Counted from the first letter of the stretch, positions 1 to 6,615 are shown. The stretch is 6,767 nt of DNA from JBEIFW01 sp044370695 (GCA_044370695.1 JBILVB010000183.1:1-6767), one strand, 5' to 3'. Notes: a model not told the origin generated them from the sequence alone. Made by a program: numbers and translations.

Positions 1-13
1 TAGGCTCGCGGTG

Positions 14-655
14 ATGGTGAGGCCGAGAGAGTTCGACGAGGCAACGGTGCTGGCGGCCGCGCGGGATGCGTTCTGGCTCGGCGGGTACGACGGCACGAGC
101 CTGGACGATCTGATGTCGGCGACCGGATTGGGCAAGGGCAGCTTGTACGGGGCGTTCGGCACGAAACGTGACGTGTTCGTGCGCGTGTTCGACGACTACT
201 GCGAGCAGATCGTGGCGGTCGTGGCGGGGGCACTGACCGGGCCATCCGAGACGGCCATGGACCGACTCGCGGCCTACCTGCGGTCGCTGGCGACCCGCAC
301 GGCTGCCGACATCGACCGGCGCGGTTGCCTACTGGCGAAGGGCACCGCGGAGTTGGCGGGCAGGGACGAGGCGATCGCTGGCCGGGCGCAGGAGACCTAT
401 GCCGCGCTCGAGGCGTTACTGGTGGATTCGCTGCGCCAGGCCCGCCGCCACGGCCACCTGACCACCGTGGCATCCGTGCCCGCGCTGGCCCGCACCGTGT
501 TGGCGACGATGCGTGGCATCGAGGCGCTCGGCAAGGCAGGAGCGTCACGGCGCGTCCTTCGTGACGTTGCGAACACCACGATCGCGCTCCTCTCGGCTAG
601 CGATCCTGCGCTCACAGCGCCCACCGGCCAGAAGGGCGCTGCAGCGAGACGCTGA
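14..655 (+). CDS. TetR/AcrR-family transcriptional repressor
   Basis: This is a 213-residue cytoplasmic DNA-binding regulator, a normal length for the family. The N-terminal helix-turn-helix lies at about residues 10-55: the run PREFDEATVLAAARDAFW, then the turn TGLGKGSLYGAFGTKRDVF, with the Y45-x-x-F48 and K51 positions typical of TetR proteins. The C-terminal half is the all-helical ligand and dimer domain; GCLLAKGTAELAG at about 104-116 resembles a segment common in AcrR-like actinobacterial and YxaF/ComR-like members. The ligand cannot be read from the sequence. I chose ATG at 14 because the PREFD segment normally begins a few residues from the start; GTG at 11 (one residue longer) or GTG at 17 are equally possible. 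Only ten bases lie upstream, so promoter and operator are out of view. The last 15 or so residues are a low-complexity tail containing a strong hairpin. No target gene can be assigned. Confidence 0.93.
   Translation: MVRPREFDEATVLAAARDAFWLGGYDGTSLDDLMSATGLGKGSLYGAFGTKRDVFVRVFDDYCEQIVAVVAGALTGPSETAMDRLAAYLRSLATRTAADIDRRGCLLAKGTAELAGRDEAIAGRAQETYAALEALLVDSLRQARRHGHLTTVASVPALARTVLATMRGIEALGKAGASRRVLRDVANTTIALLSASDPALTAPTGQKGAAARR
615..641 (+). terminator. Possible hairpin terminator overlapping the 3' end of the TetR gene
   Basis: A perfect 8-bp inverted repeat, CAGCGCCC at 615-622 and GGGCGCTG at 634-641, surrounds an 11-base loop. A smaller hairpin follows at once (CAGCG 642-646, loop AGA, CGCTG 650-654) and shares the CAGCG/CGCTG sequence, so the two could pair alternatively. 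Both lie inside the last codons of the TetR gene, just before its stop at 653-655. There is no T-run afterwards, which is common for putative actinobacterial terminators but makes the call uncertain. It could also be an mRNA-stabilising structure. Confidence 0.35.
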
Positions 656-786
656 CCCGCTGGCCGACGCCCGATCACTGCGGGACGGACGACGGGGCCA
701 TCGAGCTCGACGCCATCGGGCCGTCGCCGTCCACGGCCTCGACGAGCACCTCCACGAGGTCCGGATGGGGGGACATCAGATCCGCC

Positions 787-963
787 GTGGGGCTCGACTC
801 CGCGGACGTGCGTGCTCGCGGTGAAGCCGTCCGGAAGCTGATCGACTGCTTGACCGGCGCGGTTGCCGTCGCCGCAGCGATCGAGGTGCTCCACGCGGAC
901 GCTGACTTCGAGACCCTCGCCCGCACTACCGATCTCCGCACCCACCCCGCCGCGCGTCGCTGA
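787..963 (+). pseudogene. C-terminal remnant of a VapC-like PIN-domain toxin
   Basis: This frame ends at a TGA (961-963) and encodes about 58 residues that read like the last third of a VapC ribonuclease toxin. The core is VRKLIDCLTGAVAV followed by EVLHADADFETLART. In VapC proteins the Asp of the '(V/I)DCLIAAVAI' helix and the Asp residues of 'LHxDxDF' supply acidic residues of the metal-binding active site; here they are at codons 844, 898 and 904. The first part of the domain, which would carry a VDTSVW-like strand with the first catalytic Asp and then a conserved Glu, is absent. I read all three forward frames back to the TetR stop and found no trace of it, and no VapB-like antitoxin gene. 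The nominal GTG at 787 has no ribosome binding site. The fragment is most likely an inactive decay product. The family assignment rests on motif recognition, not on a search. Confidence 0.6.
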
Positions 964-1204
964 CCGTCACGGATGCCGGCCCGCTCCCACGGGGCGCGGC
1001 CGTGCTGTTGATGCGGTCGCCGACGGCGGGTACTCCCGTGGGCGTAGGCGCTTCCTCCCGGGGGTGGACGCTGAGGAAGGCGGCCGCCGTCATGGTGAAG
1101 GGCATCGACCACCCATCGGAGGCCTCGTGCAACGTCGCCCAGACTCCACGCCCGTCGATCGGCTTGCGACTCCCTCTCGGTCAGGCGTCGACGATGTCGC
1201 GGCC
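964..1204 (+). other. Intergenic stretch before the ABC ATPase, no gene recognised
   Basis: All six frames here either lack coding-like composition or are short. The forward frame that runs into the ATPase encodes an Arg/Pro/Gly-rich run with no domain, so it is treated as non-coding before the ATG at 1205. A perfect 8-bp palindrome GAGGCCTC lies at 1119-1126. The promoter for the transporter genes should be in this stretch, but no convincing -35/-10 pair stands out. The best guess is GACGAT at 1190-1195, which would place transcription initiation almost on the ATG. That is weak. Confidence 0.4.
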
Positions 1205-1915
1205 ATGCTGATCGGAGCCGTCAAGCGATACGGCAGCGGCCAGGCGTCCGTCGTGGCGCTCGACGACGTCACCGTCGCATTCCCCGCCGGGCGGTTCACG
1301 GCGGTGATGGGGCCCTCCGGTTCGGGCAAGTCGACGATGATGCACTGCGCGGCCGGACTCGATCGTCTGACCGCCGGCCGTGCGTTCGTCGGCGACATCG
1401 ATCTGTCGTCGCTCGACGACCGGACCTTGACGTTGTTGCGCCGCGAGCGGATCGGGTTCGTGTTCCAGGCGTTCAACCTTGTGCAGACCTTGACGGCGAT
1501 GGAGAACATCTGCCTGCCGTCAATGTTGGCGGGTGGTCGGCCGGATCCCTCGGTGCTCGATCAGGTGGTGTCGATGCTGCGGCTCGGCGATCGCTTGCAC
1601 CACCGCCCGAATGAGTTGTCGGGCGGCCAGCAGCAGCGAGTCGCCGTCGCACGGGCGTTGGTGACCCGGCCGCAGGTCGTGTTCGCCGACGAGCCCACCG
1701 GCAACCTCGACACGCACACCGGGCAGGAGATCCTCGGATTCCTACGGTCCGCGGTCGACCAGCATCACCAGTCGATCGTGATGGTGACGCACGATCCGAA
1801 CGCCGCCGCCTGGGCGGATCACGTGGTGTTCGTCGTCGATGGCCGTGTTCACGAGGTCGTGGATCACCCATCGGCCGATGCCGTGCTCGACGTCATGAAG
1901 CGCCTGGGGCGGTGA
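1205..1915 (+). CDS. ABC transporter ATP-binding protein (MacB/LolD-like)
   Basis: This 236-residue cytoplasmic ATPase would power the permease encoded next. Every ABC motif is present: Walker A GPSGSGKST at 36-44, Q-loop Q88 in VFQAFNL, signature LSGGQQQR at 138-145, Walker B VVFADEP at 158-164 with catalytic E163, D-loop TGNLD at 165-169, and switch His196 in VTHD. The LTxxEN segment (96-101) and the compact length fit the MacB/LolD/FtsE-like exporter or extractor group. ATG 1205 is chosen because homology-like sequence begins directly there (KRYGSG at 7-12) and everything upstream in frame is composition-biased. No Shine-Dalgarno sequence precedes it, so leaderless translation is possible. 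Its TGA overlaps the permease GTG in a GTGA junction, implying coupled translation and a 1:1 partnership. It is intact, and the substrate is unknown. Confidence 0.95.
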   Translation: MLIGAVKRYGSGQASVVALDDVTVAFPAGRFTAVMGPSGSGKSTMMHCAAGLDRLTAGRAFVGDIDLSSLDDRTLTLLRRERIGFVFQAFNLVQTLTAMENICLPSMLAGGRPDPSVLDQVVSMLRLGDRLHHRPNELSGGQQQRVAVARALVTRPQVVFADEPTGNLDTHTGQEILGFLRSAVDQHHQSIVMVTHDPNAAAWADHVVFVVDGRVHEVVDHPSADAVLDVMKRLGR

Positions 1916-4446
1916 CCGAGATGTTCCGGAGTGCTGTTCGACATGTGATTGCGAACCGGGGACGGTTCGTCTTGACGGGGATGGCGATCGCGCTGTCGGT
2001 CGCGTTCCTCGTCGCCACGCTGGTGCTGTCGGACTCGATGCGCGGCCGAGCGGCCGACGACATCGCCGAGGCGCTCGCCGGGACCGACGCCGTCGTCCAG
2101 GGTGTCGTCCTCGGCGAGTCCGACGGGGGACCGGGCGAGTTGGGCGGGTCCGTTCGACGATCGCTGGCGGCCGACATCACCGAACGGGTGGCAGCCGTCG
2201 ACGGGGTGGCCAGCGCGGCGCCTCAGTGGGTGGGCTTCGCGAAACTGGTCGTCGACGGCTCGTCGGTGGGGAAGGGCACCGCGAGCGACGTCGGGCGGAA
2301 CTGGATCGCGGATCCCGTGCTCAATCCGTTCCGTCTGAGCAGCGGTCGACCCCCGACCGCCGCCGGCGAGATCGTCATCGATCGAGCGGTTGCCGAGGAC
2401 GCCGGCATCGCCCTCGGCGACACGGTGCAAGTGCTCACCGCAACGGGCATGCACGACGCGACCATCGCCGGGATCGCAACGTTCGCCGCAGCGGGTGCAG
2501 CGCCGCTGCAGCGGACCGTTCTGATGCCCGATGTCGGGGTGGCCGGATGGCTGGACGCAGCTGCGCCGACGGAAGTGCTCGTCCGCATCACGGACGGCGC
2601 CGATGCCGCGGAGGTGCTGCGTCGTCTGGCGGCGTTCCCCGATGCGGAGGTGACGAGCGGCGCAGACCACATCACGTCGATGCAAGACGCAGCGACGTCG
2701 CCGCTGCAGTTCCTGACCGTGCTCCTGCTCGCCTTCGCGGTGGTCGCCGTGCTCATCGGCGTGACGATCATCTTCAACACGTTCGCCCTGACGGTCGCAC
2801 GCCGGCGGCGGGAGTCGGGCCTGCTCCGAGCGATCGGGGCCGAGCGCCGCCAGGTGCTTGCAGGGGTGGTGGTCGAGGCGCTCGTCATCGGCGTCGTCGC
2901 GACCGCTCTGGGCCTGCTGTGCGGCGTGGCCGGGGTCGGCGCACTGCGTTGGTTGGTGGGTCTCACCGGGGTCACGCTCATCACCGGCCCCTCGATCGTC
3001 TCCGTGACGTCGGTGACCCTGGCCGCAGCCGTCGGTGTCGGGGCGACGCTGCTGTCGGCGTGGATCCCGGCGCGGCGTGCCGCCGCAACTCCGCCGATCG
3101 AGGCCCTGCGCGAGAGCGCAGCAGAGCAGCGAGCGGTCAGTCGTGCGCGAACCGCAACGGGGCTCGGCCTCGCAGCGTTGGCAGCGTCGGGTGGGGCCGT
3201 CGCCGTGTGGCGCACGAGTACGGCATGGCTGATCCTCGTCACCGCACTCGTCCCGGCCTTGGTGATGTGCGGCCCCGCCCTCGTCACGTCCGCAGCCCGG
3301 TGGGGTACGCCTGTGTTCCGACGTTTCGCAGGTGTGCACGGTTCGATTGCGGCCGGGAACCTCGCTGCCAGCCCGCGTCGTGCGTCCTCCACCGCCCTTG
3401 CGTTGATGCTCGGCACGGCGATGGTGACCCTGTTCGCGGTCGTTGCCAGTTCGTTGAGCGGTGCCGTCGGCGCCGACGTTCGTGAGGGGCTGCGCGCCGA
3501 CTTCGTGATCACCTCGGCCACGGCCGACTTTGCGACGATCGACCCCACGCTGGCCGGCCGACTCGAGTCGATCCCCGCGGTCAAGGTCGTGGGTGCGCTC
3601 GCGATCGCCGAGGGGATCGAGGCCGGCAACCCCGTGGCGATCGGTGGCATCGACCCGTCCGCCACGCCGGACCTGTTCGACCTCGGCGTGATCGCCGGCG
3701 ACCTCGACGACCTGCGCACTGGTGGCATCGCCGTGGTCGCCTCCGAATCGTCCCGACTCGGCGAGATCGTCGAGATCGAGTTCGAACGCTCGACGATCGA
3801 GGTGCCGATCGTGGCCGTGCTGGAGCGGAGTACGGGTGGATTCGACGCACCGGCGTACTTCGTCGACCGTCGAACCCTCGATGCTGCGGTCGACGGGCTG
3901 CTCGACGCCCTGGTCTTCGTGAAGATCGATGGCAGCGTCACCGCTGCTGCGCAGGAGGCGATCCGCGCACAGGTCCGTGCCACCCCGGGATCGTTCCTCG
4001 CAACCCGTGCCGAGCATGTGGCGAACAGCGGCAGCGAGGTCGACGCGTTCCGCAACTTCATCGACGGCATGCTCTACCTCGCCGGTTTCATCGCGCTGCT
4101 CGGTGTGGCGAACACGACCGCCTTGGCGATCAACGAGCGGGCGGGCGAGATCGGGCTGCTCCGTGCCGTCGGCGCCACCCGTCGCGAGTTGCGCCGCATC
4201 GTACGGCTCGAGGCAGCACTGCTGTCGTTCGTGGCCGCGCTGGCGGGCATCACCGTGGCGACCGGTGTCGGGTGGGTGCTGATCGAGGTGACCGGCGGGA
4301 CCGATCTTCCTTCGGTGGTGGTGCCGTGGGCTCGCCTCGCCGTCACGCTCGTCGTGGCGGTCGCTGCCGGCGTGCTCGCCGCGGCATGGCCGGCGCAACG
4401 TGCCTCGCGGATTCCGGTACTCGAACTGATCGGCCGTGACCGCTGA
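1912..4446 (+). CDS. FtsX/MacB-family ABC permease, two-domain, about ten membrane segments
   Basis: This 844-residue membrane subunit is built as two FtsX units. A first membrane helix (about 19-41) is followed by a roughly 225-residue extracytoplasmic MacB-like domain, then helices near 267-292, 316-345 and 364-386. The cytoplasmic coupling motif ESGLLRAIGAERRQV lies at about 300-314, and ARRAAATPPIEALRE ends this unit near 402. Linker helices lie at about 416-434, 437-460 and 493-515. A second extracytoplasmic domain of about 200 residues follows, then helices near 717-741, 766-794 and 808-830 with a second copy of the motif (EIGLLRAVGATRREL, starting about 746). Family members act in mechanotransmission, lipoprotein or peptide extraction, or efflux rather than classic channel transport. 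GTG 1912 overlaps the ATPase stop; ATG 1921 is a fair alternative, with GGGGCGG at 1906-1912 eight bases before it. Helix limits are by eye. The gene looks intact. Confidence 0.94.
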   Translation: MTEMFRSAVRHVIANRGRFVLTGMAIALSVAFLVATLVLSDSMRGRAADDIAEALAGTDAVVQGVVLGESDGGPGELGGSVRRSLAADITERVAAVDGVASAAPQWVGFAKLVVDGSSVGKGTASDVGRNWIADPVLNPFRLSSGRPPTAAGEIVIDRAVAEDAGIALGDTVQVLTATGMHDATIAGIATFAAAGAAPLQRTVLMPDVGVAGWLDAAAPTEVLVRITDGADAAEVLRRLAAFPDAEVTSGADHITSMQDAATSPLQFLTVLLLAFAVVAVLIGVTIIFNTFALTVARRRRESGLLRAIGAERRQVLAGVVVEALVIGVVATALGLLCGVAGVGALRWLVGLTGVTLITGPSIVSVTSVTLAAAVGVGATLLSAWIPARRAAATPPIEALRESAAEQRAVSRARTATGLGLAALAASGGAVAVWRTSTAWLILVTALVPALVMCGPALVTSAARWGTPVFRRFAGVHGSIAAGNLAASPRRASSTALALMLGTAMVTLFAVVASSLSGAVGADVREGLRADFVITSATADFATIDPTLAGRLESIPAVKVVGALAIAEGIEAGNPVAIGGIDPSATPDLFDLGVIAGDLDDLRTGGIAVVASESSRLGEIVEIEFERSTIEVPIVAVLERSTGGFDAPAYFVDRRTLDAAVDGLLDALVFVKIDGSVTAAAQEAIRAQVRATPGSFLATRAEHVANSGSEVDAFRNFIDGMLYLAGFIALLGVANTTALAINERAGEIGLLRAVGATRRELRRIVRLEAALLSFVAALAGITVATGVGWVLIEVTGGTDLPSVVVPWARLAVTLVVAVAAGVLAAAWPAQRASRIPVLELIGRDR

Positions 4447-4484
4447 TGGGCCGGCCACTGGACACGAGCGGTTGGGTGTACCAG

Positions 4485-4532
4485 GTCCCGAGCGTAGGAG
4501 TCTCCCTGCGGAGTACGCGTCGCTCCTGGGAC
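4485..4532. promoter_or_regulatory. Nested inverted-repeat element before the histidine kinase, candidate operator
   Basis: The 104-base spacer between permease and kinase holds a dense set of repeats. The outer arms are GTCCCGAGCG at 4485-4494 and CGCTCCTGGGAC at 4521-4532, complementary apart from a 2-base bulge (CT, 4526-4527). Inside them, CGTA at 4493-4496 pairs with TACG at 4514-4517. GGAG and CTCC alternate: GGAG 4497-4500, CTCC 4502-4505, GGAG 4510-4513, CTCC 4523-4526. GGAGT occurs twice, 13 bases apart. Such an arrangement just ahead of a kinase/regulator pair suggests an operator, perhaps for autoregulation by the NarL-type regulator encoded at 5684. A role as an RNA hairpin or attenuator between the two gene pairs is the alternative. 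The repeats are directly visible; the function is inferred. Confidence 0.45.
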
Positions 4533-4537
4533 ACCGC

Positions 4538-4543
4538 CAGAAT
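4538..4543 (+). promoter_or_regulatory. Possible -10 element for the kinase gene
   Basis: CAGAAT matches the actinobacterial TANNNT-type -10 at its second and last bases and lies seven bases before the ATG at 4551. Initiation the usual distance downstream would fall on or next to that ATG, giving a leaderless transcript; this fits the lack of any Shine-Dalgarno sequence there. No clear -35 is seen, and its place would be taken by the inverted-repeat element. Weak evidence on sequence alone. Confidence 0.25.
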
Positions 4544-4550
4544 CGCCGCC

Positions 4551-5687
4551 ATGCCGCGCGTGACACGACACCGCACGAGCCGCGCCGAGTTGGTTGCGCT
4601 CGTCGTCGCACTGGCGGTGTCGGTCGGGGTCGTGATGTTCGCCTCGGACACCCCCGCCGACCGGCGCCTCGCCGGGGTGGCGGTCGCGCTGGTTGCGGCG
4701 GCACTGCTCGCCGTCGGTGGTCGATTCCTCCGCCTCGCGGTCGTGGCGATCGGCGCGCTCGACGTGATCACCCTCGCCCTGACCTCGAGCCCGGTCGCGC
4801 TCCGGCCGCTGCTCGCTTTCGGGCTCTACCGTCTGGTGCGCCAGCAGGACGAACGGGTGGTGATCGTGTTCGCGGGGATCGTCGCGATCGCGGTCGCCGG
4901 TGTCGGCGCACTGGTGGGAGATGATTCGTTCTGGCTCGAATGGTCCACCGACGCGGCGGTGCTGCTCTTGCCGATCGCCGCCGCAGATGCCCGTCGAACC
5001 AACGCCCGGCGACGAGCTGACGCTGTCCAGCGCGAGGTCGCGGAGCGACTCCACCTCGAGCGGCTCCGGATCGCCCACGACCTGCACGACATCGTCGCTC
5101 ATTCACTCTCGGCGATCACCGTCCAGGCCGGCATCGCTGCACACATCTTCGAACGGGATCCGGTCGCCGCCCGTCGCGCACTCGCCGAGATCAACGACGC
5201 CGGCCGGCGATCACTCGACGAACTGCGTTCGCTGTTGGGGCTCCTGCGTTCCGAGGAGTCCGTCCCGATCCGACCGGTCCCGGCGTCCCCACACGGCCTG
5301 CACGACGTCGTGGCGAATGCGACCGGAGGCGGCCTTGCGGTCGCGATCACGGAACAGGGCGAGTACCCGCACGACGTGGCGGAGAGCACCGTGGTGACCG
5401 TGCATCGCATCGTCCACGAATGCCTCGTCAACGTCGTGCGCCACGCCGGCCAGGTTCCCACCACCGTCGATCTCGGCCATGACGACGACGGCGTGCACGT
5501 CGTCGTGTCGAACGAGGCCCCGACGTCCATGCGCCCGGCCGCGCCGAGCACCGGCATCGGACTGGTCGCCATGCGAGAGCGAGCAGAGATGCTCGGCGGC
5601 CGAGTCGACGCAGCCCCGACGGAGGATGGCGGGTTCGTGGTCCGGGCCTTCGTGCCGTATCACAGCTCGGGAGCACGCCGAGAATGA
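4551..5687 (+). CDS. Two-component sensor histidine kinase, DesK/NarX type (HisKA_3)
   Basis: This is a 378-residue membrane sensor. About five or six hydrophobic segments occupy residues 12-146 with very short loops, so there is no sizeable extracellular sensing domain and the signal is probably sensed in or at the membrane. A charged linker (about 147-172) leads to the HisKA_3 dimerisation and phosphotransfer domain; the phosphoacceptor is His179 in ERLRIAHDLHDIVAHSLS. The HATPase_c domain follows: N box HECLVNVVRHAG with E290, N294 and H298, and a G box STGIGLVAMRERAEMLGG starting about 333. The usual DxGxG box reads SNEAP, with Asn321 where Asp is expected. I chose ATG 4551 because it leaves a short positively charged leader before the first helix. 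An in-frame ATG at 4446 overlaps the permease stop (TGATG) and would add 35 residues encoded by the repeat-rich spacer. The gene overlaps the regulator by ATGA. Confidence 0.92.
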   Translation: MPRVTRHRTSRAELVALVVALAVSVGVVMFASDTPADRRLAGVAVALVAAALLAVGGRFLRLAVVAIGALDVITLALTSSPVALRPLLAFGLYRLVRQQDERVVIVFAGIVAIAVAGVGALVGDDSFWLEWSTDAAVLLLPIAAADARRTNARRRADAVQREVAERLHLERLRIAHDLHDIVAHSLSAITVQAGIAAHIFERDPVAARRALAEINDAGRRSLDELRSLLGLLRSEESVPIRPVPASPHGLHDVVANATGGGLAVAITEQGEYPHDVAESTVVTVHRIVHECLVNVVRHAGQVPTTVDLGHDDDGVHVVVSNEAPTSMRPAAPSTGIGLVAMRERAEMLGGRVDAAPTEDGGFVVRAFVPYHSSGARRE

Positions 5688-6358
5688 CCGTGCGCGACAT
5701 CCGTGTGCTGCTCGTCGACGACCAGGAGCTCGTGCGACGCGGGTTCGCTGCGCTGCTGAGGAACGAACCCGGGATCGATGTCGTCGGCGAGGCGGGTGAC
5801 GGTTCGACCGCCATCGCCGAGACCTGGCGCACGCGCCCTGACGTCGTCTTGATGGACATCCGCATGCCCGGCATGGACGGACTCGACGCCACACGGGCCA
5901 TCTGCGGCGACGAGCGGCTCAGCGCGACGAAGGTCCTGGTGCTCACCACGTTCGCGCTCGACGAGTACGCCTACGAGGCACTGCGAGCCGGCGCCTCCGG
6001 GTTCTTGCTCAAGGACACGCCACCACGGTTGCTGCTCGAAGCGATCACCGCCGTGGCCGCTGGAGAGGCACTCATCGCGCCGGCGATGACGAAACGGCTG
6101 ATCGCCGACCTCGTGCGACGCCCCAGGCCACGACCAGGCGAGCCCGGCCCGCTCGACGTACTCAGCGAACGAGAGCGCGACGTGCTCGCCGAGGTCGCCC
6201 GGGGCAAGACGAACGCCGAGATCGGCGAGGCGCTCTACATGTCGCCACTGACGGCCAAGACCCATGTGAGCCGGATCCTCAGCAAGCTGAACGCCCGCGA
6301 CCGCGTCCAACTCGTCGTCATCGGCTACGAGACCGGACTCGTCAGCCCGGGAGACTGA
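5684..6358 (+). CDS. NarL/FixJ-family response regulator with LuxR-type HTH
   Basis: This is a 224-residue cytoplasmic transcription factor, a standard length. The receiver domain (about 5-120) has all key residues: the acidic pair D12-D13 in LLVDDQ, phosphoacceptor D58 in VVLMDIRMPGMDG, the Thr of VLTTF (88), and K110 in FLLKD. A Pro/Arg-rich linker (about 146-156) precedes the LuxR-type DNA-binding domain at about 158-218, with LSERERDVLAEVARGKTNAEI and the recognition region SPLTAKTHVSRILSKL. The ATG overlaps the kinase stop (ATGA), so the two proteins are almost certainly a cognate pair made together; GGGAG at 5669-5673 is a distant ribosome binding site. Phosphorylated NarL-type regulators bind short inverted repeats as dimers. 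The repeat element at 4485-4532 and the transporter promoter are the natural candidate targets, but that is inference. Confidence 0.95.
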   Translation: MTVRDIRVLLVDDQELVRRGFAALLRNEPGIDVVGEAGDGSTAIAETWRTRPDVVLMDIRMPGMDGLDATRAICGDERLSATKVLVLTTFALDEYAYEALRAGASGFLLKDTPPRLLLEAITAVAAGEALIAPAMTKRLIADLVRRPRPRPGEPGPLDVLSERERDVLAEVARGKTNAEIGEALYMSPLTAKTHVSRILSKLNARDRVQLVVIGYETGLVSPGD

Positions 6359-6361
6359 CCT

Positions 6362-6382
6362 GTGCGCCACCGGGGCGCGCAC
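6362..6382 (+). terminator. Possible hairpin terminator after the response regulator
   Basis: Starting three bases after the regulator stop, GTGCGC (6362-6367) and GCGCAC (6377-6382) form a perfect 6-bp stem around a 9-base, CG-rich loop that can pair further with a bulge. No T-run follows; the downstream sequence is C- and A-rich. The position fits the end of the kinase/regulator transcript, as a terminator or a 3' stabilising structure. Confidence 0.4.
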
Positions 6383-6438
6383 CCCAACCGAGTGCGCCAA
6401 CCGCTGAACCACCAACCACCCCGAGCCGCACAACTCCC

Positions 6439-6615
6439 GGACTCATCATCGGGTCCCGCTCACGGAACTCGGTACACACCAGCCTCGAGTTCGGCCCCAA
6501 GTTCAAGGGCACCATCTTGGACCATGAGGAACGCAATCGCCGCCTCTACGACCTCCTGCTTCACAATCCGGAGCTCGCCGCGATGCTCGAACGTGAACTG
6601 GCACGCCACACGTAG
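6439..6615 (+). other. Orphan open frame, possible protein remnant or very small gene
   Basis: The forward frame ending at TAG (6613-6615) reads like real protein in its last 55 or so codons. A segment LEFGPKFKGTILDHEERN is followed by a leucine-spaced helix, RRLYDLLLHNPELAAMLE, and the end ERELARHT. The frame has no ATG or GTG start before an internal Met codon at 6583, and it stays open upstream into the regulator gene, so either the front is lost or a rare start is used. TTG at 6517 has AAGGG at 6505-6509 seven bases before it and would give a 32-residue peptide. I do not recognise the family. The stop lies 46 bases before the last gene. The reverse strand is also open here but looks less protein-like. 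Confidence 0.3.

Noticed and set aside
1119..1126. Palindrome GAGGCCTC as a TetR operator
   Set aside because: At 8 bp it is too short for a typical TetR operator, and similar short palindromes are expected by chance in GC-rich DNA (for example GGCCGGCC at 4449-4456).
926..1132. A 68-residue minus-strand frame in the gap before the ATPase
   Set aside because: No ribosome binding site, no recognisable motif, and composition like other shadow frames.
863..1204. A 114-residue N-terminal extension of the ATPase
   Set aside because: The extension is Arg/Pro/Gly-rich without a domain, overlaps the toxin remnant in another frame, and the ABC domain begins exactly at ATG 1205.
2226..3485. A 419-residue forward frame inside the permease
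   Set aside because: Very Arg/Gly-rich with no motif; it is an off-frame reading of the permease.
2223..4070. A 615-residue minus-strand open frame rich in Ser, Thr, Ala and Arg
   Set aside because: It is also an antisense shadow of the high-GC permease gene, with no recognisable domain and composition typical of such shadows.
1864..4704. A 946-residue open frame on the minus strand covering the permease
   Set aside because: It mirrors the permease codons, has Arg/Asp/His/Gly-rich shadow composition, no domains or membrane pattern, and the + strand permease is unmistakable.
6420..6500. Possible tRNA-like sequence around the GGGTCCCGCTC segment
   Set aside because: No cloverleaf arms, T-loop GTTCGA or acceptor pairing could be built.
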